Source: an uncultured Thermoguttaceae bacterium | GTDB lineage: Bacteria; Planctomycetota; Planctomycetia; Pirellulales; Thermoguttaceae | Assembly: GCA_937951625.1 (NCBI GenBank) | Contig: CALFBP010000029.1 | Coordinates: forward strand, 1-40,687 | DNA: 40,687 nucleotides | Reading direction: 5' to 3' | Part shown: piece by piece, positions 17,700 to 24,680 of the stretch | How positions within the stretch are numbered: the stretch's first letter is position 1 | Layout: each line of letters starts with the position of its first letter | The notes under the pieces: generated by a model | What the model saw: only the letters and a program-made list of their open reading frames with translations | Database searches by the model: none | Told to the model about the DNA's origin: nothing | Program-made: the position numbers and the translations under genes

Positions 17700-18616
17700 C
17701 CCTCTAGCCACCGCCGGAGCGCGGCCAAGTCCCGTTGATGGGCCTTGATCGCGTCGGGAATTTCGTGTTTCGGAAACACCCGGTAGCCAAGCCATTCCAT
17801 CTGGATGCACAAAGGCAAGGGAGGCAGGCCGCGTCGGATCTCGCGAAACACGCCCGCGTTCACAAAGCCGGTGTCGAGGGGCACGTCCTTGTACTGATCG
17901 CCGCGGGGACCGAACCACATGCCATCCTTGAGGTAAATGGCGCGGATGTGCGGCTTGCAGGCCGCCACCGCTGTACGCCACGAAGAGCCGGTGTCTTTGA
18001 TGAGGTGGCGGGTGTCGAGGGCCAACCCCAAGGAGTCTGGATCAATGCCGTCCAGCATCATCACAGCGTCCCAGATCAGCGCCCCAAGGTATTTGCCGCC
18101 GGAATGGTTCTGGTAAAGTCCCTGAATTCCGATTTCCTTGTTCAGCGCGGCGAGGTCCTTGGCCTGTTTGGCGAAATCGGCGACCTGGGGCTTGAGCGGC
18201 CGGTCCAGGTCGAGATAGTAGTGGCCCAGCCGGTAATGGGAGATTCCATTCGCCTTGAGCGTCTTGAGGAGGGAGGCGGCAAGCGGCTCATCGGCCCGGC
18301 GGACATCGGTGGCGGCGATCACGATCCGTTTGCCCCGCTTGGCGAGCGCCGCCTGCATCTTGGGGACTTCTTCCGCCGCGGCCTCCGGCTTGATGTGGCC
18401 GTTGGCGCGGATGGTGGCCTCGACGCCATCGGCGCCGATCTGGTCGAGGGCGTCTGCCAATTCGTCGTAATTCAGGGCCTCGAAGACTTTCTCGAAGATC
18501 GTGATGGAGGGCTCATCGCGCTTGGTCGCGGCAGCCACGCTCCCCGACACCCCCGTCGCTGCCACCGTGGAGCCCCAAGCGATCTGCTGGACAAAAAGGC
18601 GGCGTGTCACTCTCAT
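17696..18616 (-). CDS. Tat-exported sugar phosphate isomerase/epimerase-like TIM-barrel protein
   Basis: 306 residues. The N-terminus has a Tat-like signal (RVTRRLFVQQ followed by a small-residue hydrophobic stretch ending near AAA), and the rest is a xylose-isomerase-like TIM barrel: EALNYDELADALDQIGADGV, LYQNHSGGKY, LALDTRHL, IYLKDGMW and a C-terminal MEWLGY. These residues fit the metal-binding face of AP endonuclease family 2 barrels, although the first Glu of the classical set is not obvious. Many planctomycete paralogues of this type are exported and probably act on sugars or cyclitols; the substrate is unknown. AAGGAG lies 8 bases before ATG 18616. The 3' end overlaps the stop of the second permease gene by four bases on the opposite strand. 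Confidence 0.85.
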   Translation of the reverse strand: MRVTRRLFVQQIAWGSTVAATGVSGSVAAATKRDEPSITIFEKVFEALNYDELADALDQIGADGVEATIRANGHIKPEAAAEEVPKMQAALAKRGKRIVIAATDVRRADEPLAASLLKTLKANGISHYRLGHYYLDLDRPLKPQVADFAKQAKDLAALNKEIGIQGLYQNHSGGKYLGALIWDAVMMLDGIDPDSLGLALDTRHLIKDTGSSWRTAVAACKPHIRAIYLKDGMWFGPRGDQYKDVPLDTGFVNAGVFREIRRGLPPLPLCIQMEWLGYRVFPKHEIPDAIKAHQRDLAALRRWLEG

Positions 18617-18917
18617 GGGATTTGCTCCTTGTTTCCCATCATGCCTGCATGGCCGTCATTGTGCCTTGGCAAAGGCCCCTTCCGCAACCCTAAAGCACAG
18701 GCTGACTCATCCTTTTTTTCGTTCCACTAAAAATAGTGGGCGGTCCCTCGCCAGTCATTTTTTGGTGAATGATTGAGTTCAAAACCACAGTTCCCGGGTA
18801 CGACTCGCGGAGGGAACCGCCATGACGAGTTTGGATGCCGTCCCGGGACTGGCACCGAATGTGTTGGACGACGCAAGAGCCAGGCTAAACCCTGAACGAT
18901 TTGCTCTCCGTGGCCAT

Positions 18918-18960
18918 GCGCGGGTGCGACTGCTCGACAAGCCAGCAATGGCACCCGCGC
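18918..18960. repeat. REP-like palindrome, copy 2 (long hairpin)
   Basis: Left arm GCGCGGGTGCGACTGCT (18918-18934) and right arm AGCAATGGCACCCGCGC (18944-18960) pair over 17 bp with two mismatches; the outer 10 bp are perfect. The core (TGCTGGCTTGT read on the minus strand) matches the palindrome at 3402-3424. It could act as a transcript hairpin upstream of the sulfatase gene. Confidence 0.75.
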
Positions 18961-19045
18961 AGAGGCAGCCGCGCTTTTGCCGCCAAGCTAAAAGTCCTTT
19001 TTTGGCTCCCTTTGAATAGCGGGGATAAGTCAGCTCCTGTCACTG

Positions 19046-19075
19046 TTGTTTTACGTGCTCGCCCACGCTTAGAAT
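19046..19075 (+). promoter_or_regulatory. Possible sigma70-type promoter for the sulfatase gene
   Basis: TTGTTT at 19046-19051 and TAGAAT at 19070-19075 are separated by 18 bp in otherwise GC-rich sequence, about 165 bp before the sulfatase start. This is a motif match only; there is no direct evidence of a transcription start. Confidence 0.3.
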
Positions 19076-19237
19076 AGGCACTGCTCCCGGGGGCCGCGGG
19101 TTATCCATGGAATTGTTTGGTTACGATTTTTCCGACGCACCGATGTTTTGACGTCGTTTCGTATCATCGCCCGAGAAAAACAACGAAGCCTCACCGCGCT
19201 GCCCGAACTTGCCTTTCTTCTGTTGCCGGAGGTTCCC

Positions 19238-21097
19238 ATGAGCTCCTGCGTGAAAACGGAAAACAAGCCGCTACGTGCAACGAAAGCGCACCACTACCTG
19301 CCATGCGAGTCAAACCGCCCTTGCCTCCTTGTCGTCCTCGGGGGCCTGTTGGTGCTTGCAGTCTCGGGCCGATGGCCTGCTTGGGCGGCGGAAGCGGCCG
19401 CGGTGAGGCCCAACGTGATCGTCATCCTTACCGACGATCAAGGCTATGGCGAACTCGGCGCGACGGGCAATCCCGTCATCCGCACCCCCCACATCGATCG
19501 GCTGGCGGAGCAAAGCCTGTGGCTGACGAATTTCCACGTGATGCCGGTCTGTTCGCCGACCCGGGCGTGTCTGATGACTGGGCGGTACCACTACCGCACG
19601 GGCGTCACCGATACGTATATCGGCCGGTCTCTCATGTATCCCGAGGAAGTCACGCTGGCCGAAATGCTGCGCGCTGCGGGCTACCGGACGGGCATTTTCG
19701 GCAAGTGGCACCTGGGCGACAATTATCCGATGCGGGCCATGGACCAAGGATTCGAAGAGTCGTTGGTGCTCAACGGGGGGGGCCTGGCTCAGCCAGGCGA
19801 TCCCCCCGGCGACGTTGACCCGTTGGGCGCCTATTTCAACCCCACCCTTCGGCGCAACGGCCAGTGGGTGAAGACGAAAGGCTATGTCAGCGACGTGATC
19901 ACCGACGCCGCAATCGAGTTCATCGAGAGGCACCGCGAGGGGCCATTTTTCGCCTTTCTGTCGTTCAATTGTCCTCACGACCCGCACCAGGTCCCCGACG
20001 AATACCGCCGCCGCTATTTGGAGAGAGACTTTCGCCCCGAGGCGTTTCCCAACCATCCCGAGGGACACCCAATGTCGCCGAAAAACGACCCCGAGGTGCT
20101 TGCCCGGGTCTACGGCATGATCGAAAACATCGACGACAACGTCGGCCGCCTGCTGGCGAAACTCGATGACTTGAAACTAGCCAGCCAAACGATCGTGGTC
20201 TTCTTTTCGGACAACGGTTGCCAAAATCATCAAGGCTACAACGCAGGATTTAAGGGCTGGAAAGGCACGGTATACGAAGGCGGGATCCACCAGGTCTGTT
20301 TTCTCCGCTGGCCAGGCCGCTTAGAAGCCGGTAGACGCGTTGACCGGATCAGCTCGGTGATCGATCTAACGCCCACGTTCTTGCAACTCTGCAACGTCGA
20401 GGCTCCACCGGAGGTGAAGTTCGATGGCCGAAGTCTGGTGCCCCTGTTGCGGGGCGAATCGGTCGAGTGGCCGGACCGCGTGCTCTTTTGCCAATGGCAC
20501 CGCGGCGACACGCCGGAGCGCTACCGCGCGTTTGCCGCGCGATCCCAGGATTGGAAACTCGTCCAACCGCTTGGCGCGTTCGAGCGATGGAACGGCAAGA
20601 TGACGTTCGAACTCTATGACATGGCGCGCGATCCGAGGGAACGCCACAACGTGGCCGCCGACCACCCGGAGCTTGTGGCAAAGCTCAAGGCGGCCTACGA
20701 CGCCTGGTTCGACGACGTGACTGCTGGACGGGACTATGCCGTTCCCTCGCGGATTGTTCTCGGCGCCCCGCAGGAAAACCCTGTATTGCTGACGCGTCAG
20801 GACTGGCGTGGCCGCAACGCCAATTGGGGTCCGAAAGGCGAGGGTTATTGGGAGGTCCATGTCGCTGCGGCGGGTCGCTACGCGATCACCGTCCGGTTTG
20901 CGCCCATCACTGCCAAAGGCGAAGTGACCCTGTCGCTCGGTGGCCTCTCCGTCCAGCAACCGGTTCAGGCAGGTCAGGCAGAATGCATCTTCCCCGACGT
21001 GGCTCTCGCGGCCGGTCCCGCCCAAGTCGAGGTCACCGTCCGTCAGGATTCCGTTTCGGGTGGGGTGCGGTACGTCGAATTCAAGCGGCTGAACTAA
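19238..21097 (+). CDS. Formylglycine-dependent sulfatase, secreted, with C-terminal beta domain
   Basis: 619 residues. An N-terminal signal with a long polar head (hydrophobic core LLVVLGGLLVLAVSG) precedes the type I sulfatase fold, which starts NVIVILTDDQGYGELG with the metal-binding Asp pair. The active-site motif is CSPTRACLMTGRY; C105 would be oxidised to formylglycine. Other conserved elements are GKWHLGD, CPHDPHQ and VVFFSDNGCQNHQGYNAG. After the sulfatase core a ~100-residue C-terminal segment (from LTRQDWRGRNANW) has the alternating pattern of a beta-sandwich and may bind polysaccharide. Substrates in this family are sulfated glycans or aryl sulfates; this one is not identified. ATG 19238 is preceded by GGAGG at a good distance; the frame extends upstream without family similarity. 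Confidence 0.9.
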   Translation: MSSCVKTENKPLRATKAHHYLPCESNRPCLLVVLGGLLVLAVSGRWPAWAAEAAAVRPNVIVILTDDQGYGELGATGNPVIRTPHIDRLAEQSLWLTNFHVMPVCSPTRACLMTGRYHYRTGVTDTYIGRSLMYPEEVTLAEMLRAAGYRTGIFGKWHLGDNYPMRAMDQGFEESLVLNGGGLAQPGDPPGDVDPLGAYFNPTLRRNGQWVKTKGYVSDVITDAAIEFIERHREGPFFAFLSFNCPHDPHQVPDEYRRRYLERDFRPEAFPNHPEGHPMSPKNDPEVLARVYGMIENIDDNVGRLLAKLDDLKLASQTIVVFFSDNGCQNHQGYNAGFKGWKGTVYEGGIHQVCFLRWPGRLEAGRRVDRISSVIDLTPTFLQLCNVEAPPEVKFDGRSLVPLLRGESVEWPDRVLFCQWHRGDTPERYRAFAARSQDWKLVQPLGAFERWNGKMTFELYDMARDPRERHNVAADHPELVAKLKAAYDAWFDDVTAGRDYAVPSRIVLGAPQENPVLLTRQDWRGRNANWGPKGEGYWEVHVAAAGRYAITVRFAPITAKGEVTLSLGGLSVQQPVQAGQAECIFPDVALAAGPAQVEVTVRQDSVSGGVRYVEFKRLN

Positions 21098-21281
21098 AGC
21101 CCCGCCTTAGCGAGGATGAGGTTGCGTTAGTCGCTCCCGAACATTTGTTGCGACGCAGCACGAAAAGCAACCCCTCGCCTCCCGCACCTTCTGAGACCAT
21201 AGACCGGCCCCGGGTCAAGCAAGCGAAGCATACGCGTCAGTATGGCGGGAGATGTTCCGTAGCGTCTTTGCCGATGTCCAG

Positions 21282-21920
21282 TCACGACGGATGGTGGCCC
21301 TCAGGCAGACCGCGCGTCGTGATCTGCTCCCACGCTGAGCTTGCTTGCTTTACAAGACTTAAACGGCGGATGGCCTCGTAGATGGGTCCACCACGCTGGA
21401 GCTGGCTGGAAAAGACGACCACTTCGTCGATCCTTGTTTGGCCGAGCGACAAATCGGCCCGCTGTTGGAGCATGGGGGTGAGGTTCGCGAGCGCCCGGCT
21501 CGGACGGCGGACGCGGCCTAGCGTCAGGTGGCCTTGGAAAGGGCGGTCCTCGGAGGGAAATCCGAGGGCAACCGTGGCGGCCTCGACGCGGCTGGCCAAC
21601 GCCTGGAGTGCGCTCCGGCCGCTGCCCGTTCCGATCCAAAGGGTTCTCGGCCGGGCGGCGTTGGGAAAGGCCCCCACACCGCGTAGCTCCAGTTCGAAAG
21701 GCCCCACCTCGATGAGGGCATTTGCGACCGCGTCGCAAACGGCGGGAACGCGATCTTCGGCAACATCGCCCAGAAACTTCAGCGTCAAGTGCATGTTGCG
21801 AGGAGCGACCCAGCCGATTTCCGCTCCGGCCGTCCGCAACTCCTCGACCACTTGGGCCGCCGCCGTGCGAAGTCCTTCGTCGATCTCGACCGCGATGAAC
21901 GTGCGAATCGTCGCTTTCAT
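21282..21920 (-). CDS. thpR: RNA 2',3'-cyclic phosphodiesterase ThpR
   Basis: 212 residues of the 2H phosphoesterase superfamily (LigT/ThpR). It starts RTFIAVEIDEGLR, the usual family opening. Both catalytic HxTx motifs are present: H44 in NMHLTLKFLG and H131 in FQGHLTLGRV. The two half-domains have the expected spacing, with GVGAFPNAARPRTLWIG between them. The enzyme opens 2',3'-cyclic phosphates at RNA ends, and some members ligate tRNA halves in vitro. About 20 C-terminal residues after IYEAIRRLSL are not conserved. The gene lies 70 bp downstream of the PfkB kinase on the same strand, so the two may be co-transcribed. Confidence 0.92.
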   Translation of the reverse strand: MKATIRTFIAVEIDEGLRTAAAQVVEELRTAGAEIGWVAPRNMHLTLKFLGDVAEDRVPAVCDAVANALIEVGPFELELRGVGAFPNAARPRTLWIGTGSGRSALQALASRVEAATVALGFPSEDRPFQGHLTLGRVRRPSRALANLTPMLQQRADLSLGQTRIDEVVVFSSQLQRGGPIYEAIRRLSLVKQASSAWEQITTRGLPEGHHPS

Positions 21921-21990
21921 GTTAATAGCACCGGGCGGGCCTCGGTTTCAAAATCAGGAGAGCCGTCGCTCGGTTCGCATCACGGCTGGT

Positions 21991-22893
21991 CTAAAACCTC
22001 AACATCCGCTGATATTCTTCCATGCGGCGCTCGATATCTTCGCGCTCGATCGTCTTGAGCCGGTCCAAACTGAAGTCCTCCACCGTGAAGCTGGCAACCA
22101 AAATCCCGTAGGCCATGGCTTCCTTGAGCGTTTTGGGCTCGAAGTTCCCCTGTTCGGCCAGATAGCCCATCATGCCGCCAGCGAAACTGTCGCCGGCCCC
22201 GGTCGGATCGACGACCCGAGCCGTGGGATAGGCCGGCAGCACGTAGGTTTCATGCTTGCTGAAGAACATGGCCCCGTGCTCGCCCTTCTTGATCACTACG
22301 AAGCGAGGCCCCATTTCACGGATGGCATGACCCGCGGCCACGAGGTTCTCGTTGCGGCTGAGCAGCTTGGCTTCGGAGTCGTTCATCACCAGCCCGTCGA
22401 TTCGCTTGAGCAATTCGGCGAGTCGCTGCGGCTGGGTGGTGATCCACAGCTCCATAGTGTCGGCCACGCGCAACGTTGCGCCCGTACACTGGTCTAAAAT
22501 CTTGTGTTGCAGGTCCGTTGGTCCATTGGCCAGGAAGAGGAATGGGGAACGCCGATGCTCTTCCGAGAGCACGGGATCGAAATCGGCCAGGACGTTTAGA
22601 TGCGTCTCCAGGGAATCGCGATCGTTCATGTTCGGCCGATAGCGGCCCCGCCAGCGAAATGTGCGACCGCCGGGCACGACTTGAACGCCGCTCAGGTCGA
22701 TCCCTCGGGATTGCAGCAAGGCGGTGTGCTCGGCCGGCCAATCTTCGCCCACCACGCCCACCAGTTTGACCGAGGTAAAGTAGCTTGCCGCGTAAGAAAA
22801 GTAGACGGCAGAACCCCCGAGCACGTTTTCCCGGGTTTCGGTGGGAGTTTCCACCGTGTCGATGCCCAACGTTCCGACGACCAGAAGCGGCAT
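21991..22893 (-). CDS. PfkB-family carbohydrate kinase
   Basis: 300 residues of the ribokinase/PfkB superfamily. The N-terminal part has a GGSAVYFSYAA sugar-binding segment. The C-terminal signature DPTGAGDSFAGGMMGYL contains the catalytic Asp and the anion-hole GAGD. The intermediate LVMNDSEAKLL motif is typical of PfkB kinases acting on sugars or nucleosides. The C-terminal tail (DFSLDRLKTIEREDIERRM) is charged and helical. The start is ATG 22893 (MPLLVVGTLGID), preceded by AAGGGAG; the frame is open further upstream but without family similarity. Substrate not determinable: ribokinase-, adenosine-kinase- and fructokinase-like members share these motifs. Confidence 0.88.
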   Translation of the reverse strand: MPLLVVGTLGIDTVETPTETRENVLGGSAVYFSYAASYFTSVKLVGVVGEDWPAEHTALLQSRGIDLSGVQVVPGGRTFRWRGRYRPNMNDRDSLETHLNVLADFDPVLSEEHRRSPFLFLANGPTDLQHKILDQCTGATLRVADTMELWITTQPQRLAELLKRIDGLVMNDSEAKLLSRNENLVAAGHAIREMGPRFVVIKKGEHGAMFFSKHETYVLPAYPTARVVDPTGAGDSFAGGMMGYLAEQGNFEPKTLKEAMAYGILVASFTVEDFSLDRLKTIEREDIERRMEEYQRMLRF

Positions 22894-22991
22894 GATCGCT
22901 CCCTTTCCAACCACAGCCCTTGCGGGGATACCGCCGCTCATTATCAGGTTTTCCGCGCCCGGGGCAAGAGTGGAACATGACCGAGTCGTCA

Positions 22992-23057
22992 GACCATACC
23001 GTTTTCCCAAAAGGAAAAGTTTTTGCATTACGCATATTTGCGCTTACCGGTATGGTC
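22992..23057. promoter_or_regulatory. Inverted repeat around an A+T-rich segment upstream of the PfkB gene
   Basis: GACCATACCG (22992-23001) is the exact reverse complement of CGGTATGGTC (23048-23057). The 46 bases between are A+T-rich compared with the surroundings and lie 100-165 bp upstream of the PfkB start, in the gap before the divergent membrane-protein gene. It may be a pair of operator half-sites flanking a promoter, or a large hairpin. The remaining intergenic sequence up to about 23350 shows no gene. Confidence 0.4.
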
Positions 23058-23525
23058 GCCCCTGCCGAAACGCGGGAGGGTGAACGTTGCCTGAAAAGAT
23101 GAGCATCGCACCCTGCCGCAGGACTAGAACTGGTCGGAAAATGCCTGGGCAGTCGAATCCTTTGCATTTGAATTGTGGACTGTTCCGGCTGGCTCACTCA
23201 ACATGAGCTTAAAGCGGCTTGCGCGCCGAATGGGAAAAGGGGCCGTGGGGTCGGCCCGCGTCTCCTCGTTTGGCGGGGACGATGCGCCAGGCGTCGCTTG
23301 CTGGGGAAGCAGGCGAGGTGAGAAACCGTGTGTTGGGCGGAGTGATCATCGACCATGCTTTTTTTTCGAGCCGGACGTTCCAGTCAGCGACATCGGCGGG
23401 TCTTGCATGACACGTTCTTCACAAACCCCGTAACACTCGCAACAAGCATCGGCCGTCGCCGAGGCTCGAGGAGCCGATACGCCCAGGAGTTGTACGTCGG
23501 CCAATCGGAGAACTATGGCGACGCC

Positions 23526-24575
23526 ATGCTCTTGGAATCGCAGACGCGCCTGACCGACCTCGTGCCGCTGAGCCCAATAATCTTGGCGTTTATCTTGATG
23601 GCAGGGTTGGCGGTGGTCATCGTGCTTGTAGGGCTTTATGTTTGGATGTCGCAGAGCGGGCAGCCCATGGGCCGGATCGCCGCTTTGGACCTTGCCGAAC
23701 GCGGCAGTTTGGCCTCTTGGTTCTGTTCGCTGACTTTGGCCTTGGCGGCGGCGACCGCGGGACTGGTTTACATGGTGCGTCGGCATCGGCTGGACGATTA
23801 CCGCGGGCATTATCGGGTTTGGCTCTGGTCGGCCTCGTGCTGGCTGCTGTTGAGCATCGACGCGACGGCGAATCTCCATGACGGCTTTGGCCAACTCATG
23901 GTTTGGCTGACGGGAACGCCGCTGTTTGGCGGACCGGCCACTTGGTGGCTCGTGGTGTTCGGTTTTGTGATCGCCGCGGTGAGTCTGCGTCTGCTGGTGG
24001 ATATGCGCCATTGCTGGCCCTCGGCCACGGCCTTGGTCGTTACCGCACTCTGTTTCATGATTTCCTTGGCCTTTCATTATGGCTGCGTGCCGCCCGAATG
24101 GCTGCGATGGCCGCCCGGGGACCCCGCCGTCCGCGCCGTGGCCATCAACAAGGGTGCCCTCCTGAGCGGCAGCTTTCTTTTGCTGAACGCCATGATCTGG
24201 CACGCCCGTTATGTGATTCTCGATGCCGAAGGATTGTTGCCCCGTAAGCGGAGGCGTCGTGGTCGGACCGGCGGGGAAGTCTACTTGCTCGATGGCGGCG
24301 AGTTGGTCCGCAGCGGGGGCGGGACGGTGCGGGTCCATCCTCCACACGGCGTCGTCGTGTCGCCTCCCGAGGTGGTCGCCGTGGAGACTCCCGCCGCCAC
24401 GCCGGTCGTGGCGACCACGCCTGCCGTGGTCGTCGCCCCCCCGGCCCAAACGGCGCCCTTGACCACGACCGTCGACGGCGTCCCGGTCCAACGTCGCCTT
24501 ACCAAGCAGGAGAAGAAGGCCCTTAGGGCTCGGCTGGAGCGGATGCGCGAAGAGCGAGGCCGTCAAGCCGGTTAG
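23526..24575 (+). CDS. Multi-pass membrane protein of unknown function
   Basis: About 349 residues from ATG 23526; the frame is open upstream to 23355 and a TTG at 23490 is another possible start, so the N-terminus is uncertain. Hydrophobic segments occur near residues 13-40, 60-85, 100-115, 130-160, 165-185 and 215-235, with polar connectors such as RRHRLDDYRGHYRVW and SIDATANLHDGFGQL. The last ~120 residues are cytoplasmic-like: a basic KRRRRGRTGGEV stretch, a low-complexity Val/Pro/Ala/Thr segment and a charged terminal helix (RRLTKQEKKALRARLERMR). I recall similar proteins only from planctomycetes and know no function. The gene converges on the HzsA-related gene, 105 bp apart. Confidence 0.7.
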   Translation: MLLESQTRLTDLVPLSPIILAFILMAGLAVVIVLVGLYVWMSQSGQPMGRIAALDLAERGSLASWFCSLTLALAAATAGLVYMVRRHRLDDYRGHYRVWLWSASCWLLLSIDATANLHDGFGQLMVWLTGTPLFGGPATWWLVVFGFVIAAVSLRLLVDMRHCWPSATALVVTALCFMISLAFHYGCVPPEWLRWPPGDPAVRAVAINKGALLSGSFLLLNAMIWHARYVILDAEGLLPRKRRRRGRTGGEVYLLDGGELVRSGGGTVRVHPPHGVVVSPPEVVAVETPAATPVVATTPAVVVAPPAQTAPLTTTVDGVPVQRRLTKQEKKALRARLERMREERGRQAG

Positions 24576-24680
24576 CACACCTGCCAAGCCTGGTTTCCAA
24601 GGTGTCTTCTCCCCCATCGAGGCGGAGACGGCGCGATCGAACCCGGCAAGGCAGTGGCCGCGTCCCCGCCGACTGCCGTT

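Larger units (their letters stand above)
18617..19237. other. Intergenic region between divergent isomerase and sulfatase genes
   Basis: About 620 bp without a gene I can support. It holds the upstream region of the isomerase (minus strand), a T-rich stretch near 18710-18722, a REP-like hairpin at 18918-18960 and a possible promoter at 19046-19075 for the sulfatase. Short frames here begin MPLLACRAV because they read through the palindrome, as at 3398; they are not genes. Confidence 0.6.

Noticed and set aside
23346-24617. Long minus-strand frame opposite the membrane-protein gene
   Set aside because: Its translation is His/Arg/Gln-rich with no hydrophobic or domain pattern, while the plus strand shows clear membrane helices; it is an antisense shadow in GC-rich DNA.
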